A DNA stretch of 64,000 bases, from the NCBI GenBank assembly GCA_038238245.1, contig JBBRXX010000001.1, positions 62,001 through 126,000 on the forward strand, given 5' to 3'. The notes beneath the pieces are model-generated. The model saw only the letters and a list, made by a program, of their open reading frames with translations. It ran no database searches and had not been told where the DNA came from. Below are positions 1 through 7,669 of the stretch, one piece after another. Numbering within the stretch: position 1 is the first letter of the stretch; each line of letters begins with the position of its first letter. This DNA comes from DASQHW01 sp038238245. Lineage in GTDB: Bacteria > Actinomycetota > Acidimicrobiia > IMCC26256 > PALSA-610. The position numbers were made by a program, and so were the translations under genes.

Positions 1-1
1 A

Positions 2-259
2 TGGGAGATCTCGGGCGGCTTCGCGGTCGAGCCACTCGACGCGCACACCAGCCGCATCGTGCACTACGAGCACTACGTGTTGCCGTCCGCGATGCGATGG
101 ATCAAGCCCGTGCTGTTCCTCTACATGCACGCGTCGATGCGTCCCGAGCTCCGCGACCTCGCGCGCCGGGCCGAGCGCGGAGACGCGGGATCCCGCTCCG
201 TGAGCATGGGTCATCGGGCCGCGCGAACCGATGCTCCGGGCGTCGGCCGCGGGGACTGA
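2..259 (+). CDS. SRPBCC-family protein, C-terminal fragment
   Basis: The window opens inside this gene: frame 2 is open from the first base to a TGA at 257-259, giving the last 85 residues. The visible part reads GGFAVEPL..SRIVHYEHYVLP.. followed by a helix ending in ELRDLARRAE. This resembles the final strands and long C-terminal helix of START/SRPBCC (polyketide-cyclase-like) small-ligand-binding proteins, and is followed by a polar tail. It converges on the phosphoglycerate mutase gene. The family call rests on a short piece and is tentative; ligand and role cannot be read. Confidence 0.55.
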   Translation, partial: WEISGGFAVEPLDAHTSRIVHYEHYVLPSAMRWIKPVLFLYMHASMRPELRDLARRAERGDAGSRSVSMGHRAARTDAPGVGRGD

Positions 260-350
260 AGCCGTTTCCGCGGCGCGTATTCTGGATTCGCAGGGGGCTG
301 CGTCGTCGTGGATCGGTCCCCACCCAACCCCTGGCGGCGTAGCCCCCGCG

Positions 351-1127
351 TCAGCCCGCCTGGTGGGCGACGGCCTGCGCGGATGCGAGTGCCCGGTCCG
401 GGTCGAGATAGCGGCCCTTCACACCGCCGGGCCCGGCAGCTCCGGTCGGGTGCAGGTCCTCGTCGAGCTCGTAGACGAGGGGCTCGCCGGTAGGCAGGTT
501 GAGCTCGACGACCTGCTCGGGAGTCATGCCGTCGAGGTGCTTGACGAGCGCCCGCAACGAATTGCCGTGCGCGGCGACGAGCACGGTCCGCCCGGCGCGC
601 ATGTCCGGCACGATCGCGTCGTACCACCAGGGCAACATCCGTTCGAGCACGTCCTTCAAGCACTCGGATTCCGGAAGGAGGTCGCGCGGCAGCGCGGCAT
701 AACGATCGTCGTATCCCCAGCGTTCCTTGTCGCTCATGGGGTCGAGCGCAGGTGGACGGATGTCGTAGGAGCGACGCCAGAGCTTCAGTTGATCTCCACC
801 GAACTGCGCGGCGGTCTGCTTCTTGTCCTTGCCCTGGAGGTCGCCGTAGTGCCGTTCGTTGAGCCGCCAGGACCGGCGCACCGGGATCCATGTGCGTCTG
901 CATGCCTCGAGCGCGAGCTCCGCGGTGTGTATGGCGCGCACCTGCAACGAGGTGTGCACGATGTCCGGAAGAAGCTCCGCGCGCGCGAGGTCCTCGCCGC
1001 CGCGGCTCGCTTCTTCGCGGCCCAGATCCGTGAGGTCCACGTCGATCCAGCCGGTGAACAAGTTCTTCAGGTTCCATGCGCTCTGGCCGTGGCGCAGCAG
1101 GACAAGGGTGTACGGCACGAGTTTCAT
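351..1127 (-). CDS. gpmA: 2,3-bisphosphoglycerate-dependent phosphoglycerate mutase
   Basis: A 258-residue cytosolic glycolytic enzyme interconverting 3- and 2-phosphoglycerate. The catalytic phosphohistidine motif LLRHGQSAWN is at the N-terminus (His13), the family signature NERHYGDLQGKDK starts at Asn90, and the second histidine is His187 in AAHGNSLRAL. Length and motif order match the dPGM family over its full extent. The ATG at 1127 is chosen because the conserved domain begins only a few residues later; the reading frame stays open upstream but that extension is antisense to the phosphatase gene. It is divergent from that phosphatase, with about 27 bp between the starts, so the two promoters must overlap or lie within the coding ends. 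Confidence 0.95.
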   Translation of the reverse strand: MKLVPYTLVLLRHGQSAWNLKNLFTGWIDVDLTDLGREEASRGGEDLARAELLPDIVHTSLQVRAIHTAELALEACRRTWIPVRRSWRLNERHYGDLQGKDKKQTAAQFGGDQLKLWRRSYDIRPPALDPMSDKERWGYDDRYAALPRDLLPESECLKDVLERMLPWWYDAIVPDMRAGRTVLVAAHGNSLRALVKHLDGMTPEQVVELNLPTGEPLVYELDEDLHPTGAAGPGGVKGRYLDPDRALASAQAVAHQAG

Positions 1128-1154
1128 TCTGCCCGATGGATAGTGTCGGCCGCC

Positions 1155-1667
1155 GTGAGTGAGCTTCACGTCGTGACCCTGTGCACCGGAAATGCCGCGC
1201 GCTCGGTGATGGCCGGCGCGATCTTGCGTGAGCAGGTGCCGGGGTTGCGTGTCACGACGTCGGGGACGCACGTGATCGAGGGCATGCCCATGAGTTGGCG
1301 GACGCGCGACGCGATCACGTCGCTCGGGCTGCCGGTGCCCGACCACCGCAGCCGTCAGGCGACGACGCAGGAGCTCGACAACGCCGATCTCGTGATCGCG
1401 CTGGCACGCGAGCACGTGATGTGGATGCGGCGCGTGCATCCGACGGCCGCGCCGCGCACCGCGACGCTGAAACGGTTGGCGCGCGACCTGCCGCCGGCCG
1501 AGCGAGGCCCGTTGTTCGAGCGGCTGGCACGTATGCACGTGCACGAGGTGCAGCTCGAGTCGTGGGAAGACGTGGTCGATCCCGCGGGCGGTGATCTCGA
1601 CGTGTTCGTCGAATGTGCGCGCGAGATCGCGGACCTCCTCCACGTGGTGACCCCACGGTTAGCCTGA
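1155..1667 (+). CDS. low-molecular-weight protein-tyrosine-phosphatase-like protein
   Basis: A 170-residue protein of the LMW-PTP / arsenate-reductase fold. The P-loop CTGNAARS (Cys10 to Arg16, CX5R) sits at the N-terminus, and the catalytic-aspartate region appears late as VVDPAGGDLDVF. The usual second P-loop cysteine (CxGNxCRSP) is Ala here, so it probably lacks the redox-protective Cys pair. The GTG at 1155 puts the P-loop at the usual distance from the N-terminus; a GTG at 1143 is also possible. It likely dephosphorylates tyrosine-phosphorylated proteins, but an arsenate-related role cannot be excluded. Confidence 0.82.
   Translation: MSELHVVTLCTGNAARSVMAGAILREQVPGLRVTTSGTHVIEGMPMSWRTRDAITSLGLPVPDHRSRQATTQELDNADLVIALAREHVMWMRRVHPTAAPRTATLKRLARDLPPAERGPLFERLARMHVHEVQLESWEDVVDPAGGDLDVFVECAREIADLLHVVTPRLA
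1660..1665 (+). promoter_or_regulatory. -10 box of a leaderless promoter (TAGCCT)
   Basis: TAGCCT ends 7 nt before the ATG at 1673, so transcription would start at or next to the start codon. There is no ribosome-binding site in between, and the box overlaps the stop codon of the upstream phosphatase gene. Confidence 0.6.
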
Positions 1668-1672
1668 CTCCG

Positions 1673-2290
1673 ATGGAACTCGCGGGGCTCGTTGCGCCGG
1701 CGCACACCGCGCTCGTGCTCCAGGAAGTGCAGAACGGCGTCGTCGGCTCGCCGTCGGTGCTTCCCGCGCTGGCCGACGCCGCCGCGTCGATCGACTTGAT
1801 CGGGAACTGCGCGCGTCTGGCGCGTGCGGCCCGCGACGCGGGCGTTCCCGTGCTCCATTGCACGGCCGAGACGCGTGACGACGGCCGGGGCGCAAACCGC
1901 AACGCGCGCCTGTTCCTCGGGGTGAAGAAGTCGGCCGTGCGGCTGTCCCCGGGAAGCGTCGCGGTGCAACCTCCGGACGAGATCGGCGTCGACCCCGCGG
2001 ACATCGTGTTGCCGCGGTACCACGGCCTCGGCCCGATGACCGGGACCCAGCTCGATGCGATCCTGCGCAACCTCGGCGCGACGACGATCGTCGGCGTGGG
2101 GGTATCGGTGAACATCGGGATGACGAACCTGGCACTGGACGCCGTGAACCGTGGTTACCAGATCGTCATGCCGCGCGACGCGATCGCGGGCGTGCCGGTG
2201 GACTACGCGGACGCGGTGATCGACAACACGCTCTCGCTCGTCGCCACGATCACCACGACCCGGGAGATCGTCTCGACGTGGCGGGCGTGA
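1673..2290 (+). CDS. isochorismatase-fold protein lacking catalytic residues
   Basis: A 205-residue alpha/beta protein of the isochorismatase/cysteine-hydrolase family. The canonical triad is Asp-Lys-Cys. Here the N-terminal aspartate position reads LQEVQNG (Glu18), the lysine region reads LPRYHG (Arg115), and the strand that carries the nucleophile reads GVSVNIGMTN with Gly149 where Cys is expected. The fold signature LALDAVNRGY follows directly. Since all three positions are changed, it is probably not a conventional cysteine hydrolase; it may bind a ligand or use different chemistry. The ATG is set by the -10 box 7 nt upstream. Substrate unknown. Confidence 0.8.
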   Translation: MELAGLVAPAHTALVLQEVQNGVVGSPSVLPALADAAASIDLIGNCARLARAARDAGVPVLHCTAETRDDGRGANRNARLFLGVKKSAVRLSPGSVAVQPPDEIGVDPADIVLPRYHGLGPMTGTQLDAILRNLGATTIVGVGVSVNIGMTNLALDAVNRGYQIVMPRDAIAGVPVDYADAVIDNTLSLVATITTTREIVSTWRA

Positions 2291-2992
2291 TCAGCGGTTG
2301 ACGTCGACGTTGGCGTGTTCTTCGATCGGAAGCTCGATCGGAAGCTCGACCTCGATCGGGAGCTTGGCATCGCGCAGCAGCGCGACTCCCGCGAAGATCG
2401 AACGCAGGGAGCACTGCTCGGCACCCCGGAAGGTGATGTGCGCGGTGTAGCCGCGCGGCACCACACCCGCGAACGGTTCGGAGCCGTTCGGGCCGCGCCA
2501 CGCGAGCCCGAAGGTGCCTTCGGGAATTTGCACAGGCTCGGGCGGTGCGATGCGCGCGACGGCGTCCGCGATCGAGGTGTGCGCATCGCTCGCCGCGATG
2601 CCGATGAGGCCGATCAGGCAGGCGATCGAGTCGTGGAGGCGATCCTCGGCCGACCAGCTCGCGACATCGTTGCGCGCCGCGCACGGAAGGCCGAGAGTTC
2701 CGAGGAACACGAGCAGCGACCGCTGCTGGTCGACGGCAATGAGTCGCGTGTCGCCGCTCGTCTCGACGATGCGCAGCGCGATCGTGTCGACGACCGCGTG
2801 GATGTCCACCGTGCCGGCCGGGAACACGACGCGGTCCATCGCCGAGCGGCACGCGTCGCCGAGCGCGTCGTTGATCGCGTCGATGCCGTCTCGGTCGATC
2901 GCGCGGTCGAGCCGCTCGGTCGCGAGGATCACGTCGTGGGCGCCGAGCCGGCCCAGGTACCCGAGCACGTCCGTCCAGGCCTCGGAGGTCAC
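2291..2992 (-). CDS. hypothetical protein
   Basis: A 233-residue protein of unrecognised family, soluble by inspection, with no signal peptide or membrane span. The N-terminal half is helical and acidic (begins TSEAWTDVLGYLGRLG). The C-terminal half is rich in beta-type sequence (GTFGLAWRGPNG, GYTAHITFRGAEQ) and ends with the repetitive stretch LPIEVELPIELPIEEH. The GTG at 2992 is preceded by AGGGAG at good spacing, which decides the start; the open frame extends much farther upstream but only as a shadow of plus-strand genes. It faces the isochorismatase-like gene tail to tail with no gap. No function can be assigned. Confidence 0.7.
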   Translation of the reverse strand: MTSEAWTDVLGYLGRLGAHDVILATERLDRAIDRDGIDAINDALGDACRSAMDRVVFPAGTVDIHAVVDTIALRIVETSGDTRLIAVDQQRSLLVFLGTLGLPCAARNDVASWSAEDRLHDSIACLIGLIGIAASDAHTSIADAVARIAPPEPVQIPEGTFGLAWRGPNGSEPFAGVVPRGYTAHITFRGAEQCSLRSIFAGVALLRDAKLPIEVELPIELPIEEHANVDVNR

Positions 2993-3075
2993 GCGCTCCC
3001 TATCGGCAACGGCCGGCCGAACGAGAGCACCCGGGCCGGGGATCGGGCGACGGAAAGCGTGGGCCCAGCCTGGCG

Positions 3076-3095
3076 TAGCCTCACGCGCAGTGAGG
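3076..3095 (+). promoter_or_regulatory. TAGCCT -10 box overlapping a hairpin
   Basis: TAGCCT (3076-3081) runs into a perfect 6-bp inverted repeat, CCTCAC-GCGCA-GTGAGG (3079-3095). The palindrome would straddle the transcription start, as an operator does. It lies about 100 bp before the MFS fragment and is the best promoter candidate in the 200-bp gap. A GTG 8 nt after the box opens only an 18-codon frame. Confidence 0.35.
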
Positions 3096-3194
3096 GTGGG
3101 GAGCGCACTGCTCGAGAGGGCCGAACCGTCGACGCCGGTGCCGTAGCGGGAGACAGCCGGCCCGGGCGGCGGTCGAGCGCAGACTGAAACGTCG

Positions 3195-3554
3195 ATGTAC
3201 GTCGCCCGCCGCAACCCCCTTCCCGATGCCGTCGACGACTTCGCGGTCTCGCGACGATCGTGGCGGGGCCTGATCGTCGAGCGCAATGTGGCGCTGCTCG
3301 GTATGACCAGCCTCGTCACCGACATCTCGAGCGAGATGGTGGCGGTGGTCCTTCCGCTGTACCTGACCGGCCGTTTGGGGTTCACCGCGTTGCAGTTCGG
3401 CGCGGCCGACGGATTCTTGGGCGTCGCGACCGCGCTCACCGCGCTCGCGGGGGCCCTGGCGGCCCACCGTGCACGCCCGCCAGCAGGCCCAAGCCGCGTC
3501 GAGTCTCGTCCGCGCATCTGTCGGCCCGCAGGGGAGGACCCACGGTCCCGCTGA
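3195..3554 (+). pseudogene. MFS transporter, N-terminal fragment (truncated)
   Basis: The first ~95 residues look like the start of a major facilitator superfamily permease: an N-terminal cytoplasmic stretch, then LLGMTSLVTDISSEM, VVLPLYLTGRLGFTALQFG and GVATALTALAGAL, covering transmembrane helices 1-3. After about nucleotide 3465 the sequence turns into a Pro/Arg-rich tail unlike any permease and stops at 3554. An intact MFS protein is about 400 residues, so three quarters are missing. The lost part is followed immediately by a TolB-like gene that has itself lost its start. This is either a real deletion or an assembly join; no functional transporter can be made. Confidence 0.75.
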
Positions 3555-4441
3555 ACGCGTCGCTCACCGTCCTGCTCGCGCGGCCGCACCTCCTTCTGCT
3601 CGACACGGCCGAAGGCCCCAACTTCGGCAACGTCGAGATCGCCGACGCCGCCGACCCGAGCGGTTCGCGCGCGCTCACCCCGCTGGTGTGCGACCGTATC
3701 GACGAGCGGGCCGGGCGGGGGATCTGCCTGACCGACGACCGCGCGAACGCGGTGCGGGGCATCTCCATCTTCGACGAGCACTTCAACGCGCTCTTCCGGC
3801 TGCCGTTGCCCGGGTTGGGCAGCCGGACCCGAGTTGCTCCCAACGGACAGATCGGCGCGGTCACCAGCTTCGTCGCCGGTGACGCGTACAACGTCGACGA
3901 CTTCTCCACGCGCACGATGCTCATCGACCTCGCGCGCGGCAAGGTCATCGACGATCTGGAGAGCTTCGCCATCAGCAAAGGCGGTGACCGCTTCTATGCC
4001 ATCGACGAGAACTTCTGGGGTGTCACGTTCGCCGCGGACTCCGACACGTTCTATGCCACGATGCGCACCGGCAGTCACGACTACCTGGTGCGCGGCAACG
4101 TGCGCACACGCCGGGCGGAGATCCTGCGCGACGGCGTCGAGTGCCCGGCCATCTCCCCCGACGGGACGCGCCTCGTCTACAAGCGTCGCATCGACCACGG
4201 CTTCGACCCCGCCACCTGGCGGCTCCACGTCCTCGACCTCGCCACCCTCACCGACCATTCCCTCGCCGAGACGCGCAACGTCGACGACCAAGCCGCGTGG
4301 CTGGACAACACCCACGTTGCCTACGGCGTCGCGCAAAGCGACGGGACGGTCGACACGTGGAGCGTGCGTGCCGACGGCACCGGCCAACCCGCGCTCGTGA
4401 TCCCGACCGGGGAATCCATCATCCCGGTTGCCAGCCCGTAA
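3542..4441 (+). pseudogene. TolB-like beta-propeller protein missing its N-terminus
   Basis: About 300 residues with repeated propeller blades of WD40-like PD40/TolB type: GISIFDEHFNALFRLPLPG, APNGQIGAVTSF, ISPDGTRLVYKRR and WRLHVLDLATLTD. No ATG, GTG or TTG exists in frame at a sensible N-terminus; the first in-frame GTG falls well inside the domain near 3685, and the signal sequence or membrane anchor expected for a periplasmic/exported propeller is absent. It follows the MFS fragment in a different frame (frame 2 versus frame 0), so no fusion protein forms. The coding sequence downstream is intact to the TAA at 4439-4441, suggesting a recent lesion. Confidence 0.7.
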
Positions 4442-4546
4442 GCGCGAGAAGTCAGGCAGCCGCGTACAGCCACGCGTCGTTTCATCGAGCGAGACGACGG
4501 CTTCGATGCGCGCATTGTCTCCTGGGGGCCGACGAATCGTCAGATG

Positions 4547-4552
4547 TAGCCT
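4547..4552 (+). promoter_or_regulatory. -10 box of a leaderless promoter (TAGCCT)
   Basis: TAGCCT lies 8 nt before the ATG at 4561 of the amidohydrolase. No Shine-Dalgarno sequence is present between them. Confidence 0.55.
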
Positions 4553-4560
4553 GCGTGGTC

Positions 4561-5772
4561 ATGGCGCCCCAGATTCCCCGCATCATCTCGGTCGACGACC
4601 ACGTCATCGAGCCGCCGAACGTGTGGCAGGACCGCCTGCCCGAGCGGCTCAAGGGTGTGGGGCCGCGGATCGAGCGACGCAAGATCAAGAACATGAAGTT
4701 CGTCGGCGGCGTGTTCTCGTTCGAGCCGGCGGGGGAGAAAGAGGACGGGACGTGGTGCGACTGGTGGCTCGTCGAGGACCTCCAGTACCCGCTCACGCGC
4801 TTGAGTGCGGCCGCCGGCTATCCGCGTGACGAGATCACGGTGAGCCCCATCACGATGGACGACATGCGCAAGGGCTGCTGGGACCAGAAGGCGCGGCTGG
4901 AGGACATGGACGTCAACCATGTCGACGCGTCGTTGGCGTTTCCGTCGTTCCCGCGTTTCTGCGGACAGACCTTCACCGAGCGCAAGGACCGCGAGCTCGG
5001 CGACCTGTGTGTGAAGGCGTACAACGACTGGATGGTCGAGGAGTGGTGCGCGGGTTCCGACGGCCGGTTGATCCCGTTGATCATCGTGCAATTGTGGGAC
5101 CCCGTGCTGGCCGCGGCGGAAGTGCGCCGGAATGCGGCACGCGGGAACCACGCCGTCACGTTCTCCGAGATACCTGCGTTCCTCGGATTGCCGTCGATGC
5201 ACGACAAGGACGGTTGGTGGGATCCGTTCCTCACGGCGTGCGAGGAGACCGACACCGCGGTGTGCATGCACATCGGCTCGTCGTCGAAGATGCCGTCGAC
5301 CTCCGCGGATGCGCCGGCCGCGGTGGGGAGCACCCTGACCTACATGAACGCGGCGATGTCGCTCACCGACTGGTTGATGTCCGGCATCTTCGAGCGGTTT
5401 CCACGTCTGAAGATTGCGTACAGCGAGGGCCAGATCGGGTGGATCCCGTACGTGCTCGAGCGGGCCGACAAGGTGTGGGAGGACAACCGCGGCTGGGGCG
5501 GCGTCGCCGACCAGGTGCTGCGGCCGCCGAGCGAGTACTACTTCGACCACGTGTACGGCTGCTTCTTCGACGATCCGCACGGCTTGAAGAACATCGACGC
5601 CGTCGGCGAGAACAACGTGACGTTCGAGACCGACTATCCGCACAGCGACTCGACCTGGCCGCACACCAAGAAGGTTGCGGAAGAGATCATGAAGGATCTC
5701 ACCCAGGAGCAGGTCAACAAGGTGTGTCGCACGAACGCGATCGAGCTGCTGCACCTCGACCTGCCTGCGTAG
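4561..5772 (+). CDS. amidohydrolase family 2 protein (ACMSD-type metal hydrolase/decarboxylase)
   Basis: A 403-residue TIM-barrel enzyme of the amidohydrolase_2 (ACMSD/LigW-like) family, which decarboxylates or hydrolyses aromatic and related acids using one divalent metal. Visible metal-site elements are the first strand VDDHVIEPP (His14; the usual second His of HxH is replaced by the HxxE pattern, Glu17), the strand-5 histidine in CMHIGSSS (His237), and the strand-8 aspartate in ETDYPHSDS (Asp358). It is very similar to the protein at 40002-41198 (shared FCGQTF, KDREL, YNDWMVEEWC, IGSSS). It is transcribed alone from a leaderless promoter. Substrate unknown; aromatic acid or steroid-ring intermediates are plausible. 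Confidence 0.88.
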   Translation: MAPQIPRIISVDDHVIEPPNVWQDRLPERLKGVGPRIERRKIKNMKFVGGVFSFEPAGEKEDGTWCDWWLVEDLQYPLTRLSAAAGYPRDEITVSPITMDDMRKGCWDQKARLEDMDVNHVDASLAFPSFPRFCGQTFTERKDRELGDLCVKAYNDWMVEEWCAGSDGRLIPLIIVQLWDPVLAAAEVRRNAARGNHAVTFSEIPAFLGLPSMHDKDGWWDPFLTACEETDTAVCMHIGSSSKMPSTSADAPAAVGSTLTYMNAAMSLTDWLMSGIFERFPRLKIAYSEGQIGWIPYVLERADKVWEDNRGWGGVADQVLRPPSEYYFDHVYGCFFDDPHGLKNIDAVGENNVTFETDYPHSDSTWPHTKKVAEEIMKDLTQEQVNKVCRTNAIELLHLDLPA

Positions 5773-5785
5773 TCTCGACGGTTTC

Positions 5786-5815
5786 GACCTCGCCCTCGGT
5801 CCGCAGGACGAGGTC
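5786..5815 (+). terminator. hairpin after the amidohydrolase gene
   Basis: GACCTCG (5786-5792) pairs with CGAGGTC (5809-5815), with a nested GTCC/GGAC pair in the loop, 14 nt after the stop codon. No T-run follows, so it could be a weak or Rho-assisted terminator. Confidence 0.35.
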
Positions 5816-5896
5816 TCTCGGGAAGAATGAATTCTCACCGGTACGCATCGAGCGCTGCCATGAAACGCATCCGGGGTGTGTGAGGTCTGACCCCCA

Positions 5897-6487
5897 ATGC
5901 CGTCCAGGGAGCCCCGAGTCACTGACCAAGCGAATCCCGGCAGGCTACGGGGCGTCGTCGTTGCGCTCATCGTTCTCGCCCTGGTGCCTGTCGTGCTGGT
6001 GGGTATCTTTGTCGCGTTCGCCTTCAGCAGCTTCTCGAACATTGGCGAACGCAAGCACCTGAAGCCGATTCCCGTCGCCGCCGGCGCGTGTCCCTTCGTC
6101 ACGGCGATGCACGAGGAGGCGAACCAGCTCCAGGCGGCCCAGCCCTTCTTCGGGGTTGCGTTCGACGCGCACGGTGGCATGTTGAGCTGGCGGCAGACAC
6201 GGGCGCGACTGGCTCGTGCAGCCGACAGGCTCGAGTTCTCGATTGCGGGCGGGCTGCCCCAGTTCCCATCCGAGGTGCAGCACTATCTCGTGAAGGTTCG
6301 TGACGACATCCACGCCGGACGCGCCCAGCTTCGTGCAGCCCATGACGGCTACGACTACCTCGCCAAAACGAGCGGCCTATGGGCGGATGGTCAAGCCGCG
6401 TTCGGCTTCGCGGGCGATCTGATCGGTCGTCAATGCGGAGTGCAGCTCGGCGCCGACGACGGGACGACCCTGACGACAACGCCGTAA
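5897..6487 (+). CDS. hypothetical single-pass membrane protein
   Basis: A 196-residue protein with a short cytoplasmic N-terminus, one hydrophobic span (VVVALIVLALVPVVLVGIFV, about residues 20-40) and an extracytoplasmic domain of about 150 residues that is helix-rich. Two cysteines (in GACPFVTAM and RQCGVQL) could form a disulfide outside the cell. Layout resembles the anchored proteins at 37337-37948 and 45110-45739, but they share no obvious sequence. The family is not recognised. It ends about 80 bp before the SOS-controlled gene and appears to be a single transcription unit. Confidence 0.72.
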   Translation: MPSREPRVTDQANPGRLRGVVVALIVLALVPVVLVGIFVAFAFSSFSNIGERKHLKPIPVAAGACPFVTAMHEEANQLQAAQPFFGVAFDAHGGMLSWRQTRARLARAADRLEFSIAGGLPQFPSEVQHYLVKVRDDIHAGRAQLRAAHDGYDYLAKTSGLWADGQAAFGFAGDLIGRQCGVQLGADDGTTLTTTP

Positions 6488-6535
6488 CTGCCGCGGCGCA
6501 CACTCGTCGCGCCGGGACCCACGCGCGGTGGCACC

Positions 6536-6563
6536 TTGCTATTGCGTCGCTGTGTGCTACACT
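6536..6563 (+). promoter_or_regulatory. sigma-A-type leaderless promoter of the DUF222/HNH gene
   Basis: The -35 box TTGCTA (6536-6541), a 16-bp spacer and an extended -10 box TGC-TACACT (TACACT at 6558-6563) place the transcription start 7-8 nt downstream, at the A of the ATG at 6571. There is no ribosome-binding site, so the mRNA should be leaderless. Confidence 0.8.
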
Positions 6564-6577
6564 CGAACATATGTTCG
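6564..6577 (+). promoter_or_regulatory. LexA (SOS) box over the transcription/translation start
   Basis: CGAACATATGTTCG is a perfect 14-bp palindrome that fits the actinobacterial/Gram-positive SOS box (CGAAC-N4-GTTCG). It begins right after the -10 box and contains the ATG start codon at its centre, so bound LexA would block RNA polymerase directly. Confidence 0.88.
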
Positions 6578-7665
6578 CTTCCCTGTTGGGCAGCGACGAA
6601 CTGACAGTCGGCGTCATCGCCGAACGGCGACGCGAGATCGATGCGGCCGAAGCGGCGTGGCTCGCGCTGGTTGCCGCATACGAACGCCCGGGTGAGTGGC
6701 GCGCGGACGGGTATGGCTCCGCCGCCGCGGCGTTGGCCTCGGAATGCCATATGACCGAAGGTGCGGTGCGCGCGCATGTCGAGCTCGCGCGCACGCTCGA
6801 TGAGATGCCGGTCGTCGCGCAGGCATTCGCGGCCGGTGACGTGTCGCGACAGCATGCCGCGGTGATCGCCAAGGCGTGCACGCCCGAGCGGGCAGGTGCG
6901 CTCTTGGAGTTGGCGCCGACGCTCGTTGCGGCCGCGACGCGGATGCACCCTCGCGAGCTGAGCTCGGTCGTGCAGCATGCCGTCGATCGGCTCGATGGTG
7001 ACGGTGGCGAGGCGTCCGATGAAGCGCTGCGCGCCCGACGCGGAGTGCGCGCATCCACGCGGATCGACCGCATGGTCACGAGCGACGTGCTCTTGGATCC
7101 CGAAGGCGGCGAGGTGTACCTGACCGCGTTGACGGCCGAGATGCAGCGCGACCGCCGCAAGGACGAGACGCGTACCGCGTTGCAGCGTCGGGGCGATGCG
7201 CTCGTGAACATATGCCGCCGCTCACTCGATGAGGGCAGCGTCGGCGGTACCCGAAAGGCGCGTCCGCACATCACCCTCGTCGTGGATCTCGAGAAGCATG
7301 CCGAGCGCGCGCTCCTGGGCTACGCCCGCGCCGAGGCGGCGCACACGGGCCACGTTTCGGAGAACACGTTGCGGCGGCTGACCTGCGACTGCAGCATCAG
7401 CCGGATCCTCACGGCGGGGAAGGGCGAGATCCTGGACGTCGGCCGCGTCACTCGCACGATTCCACCGGCGATCTCGGGGGCGCTGGTCGTGCGCGACCGA
7501 CATTGCAGTGCGCCGGGATGCGACCGGCCATCGGGTCGCTGCGAGGCGCACCACGTGTGGCACTGGGAAGACGGCGGGCCGACGAGTCTCGAAAACCTCG
7601 AGCTTCTGTGTTGGCACCACCATCACGAAGCCCACAAGCACGACGCGCAGCGCCGCGGTCCCTGA
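6571..7665 (+). CDS. DUF222 / HNH endonuclease domain protein (13E12-type), SOS-controlled
   Basis: A 364-residue protein. The N-terminal DUF222 region covers about residues 1-290 (helical; AAEAAWLALVAAYERPGEW, SRQHAAVIAKA). A C-terminal HNH nuclease motif follows: CSAPGCDRPSGRCEAHHV, then a conserved Asn in LENLELLC and the final HHHHEAH; the cysteine pairs probably bind structural zinc. Members of the related 13E12 family in Mycobacterium tuberculosis carry SOS boxes. The ATG at 6571 is fixed by the promoter: it is the middle of a perfect LexA box and 7 nt after a -10 box. It is a predicted DNA-damage-induced nuclease; its DNA target is unknown. Confidence 0.9.
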   Translation: MFASLLGSDELTVGVIAERRREIDAAEAAWLALVAAYERPGEWRADGYGSAAAALASECHMTEGAVRAHVELARTLDEMPVVAQAFAAGDVSRQHAAVIAKACTPERAGALLELAPTLVAAATRMHPRELSSVVQHAVDRLDGDGGEASDEALRARRGVRASTRIDRMVTSDVLLDPEGGEVYLTALTAEMQRDRRKDETRTALQRRGDALVNICRRSLDEGSVGGTRKARPHITLVVDLEKHAERALLGYARAEAAHTGHVSENTLRRLTCDCSISRILTAGKGEILDVGRVTRTIPPAISGALVVRDRHCSAPGCDRPSGRCEAHHVWHWEDGGPTSLENLELLCWHHHHEAHKHDAQRRGP

Positions 7666-7669
7666 GCAG

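Noticed and set aside
2993..4387. Upstream extension of the hypothetical protein at 2291-2992
   Set aside because: It runs antisense through the MFS/TolB remnants; the GTG at 2992 has a good AGGGAG ribosome-binding site.
5873..5894. GGGGT...ACCCC inverted repeat before the gene at 5897
   Set aside because: Only 5 bp with a 12-nt loop, likely by chance at this GC content.
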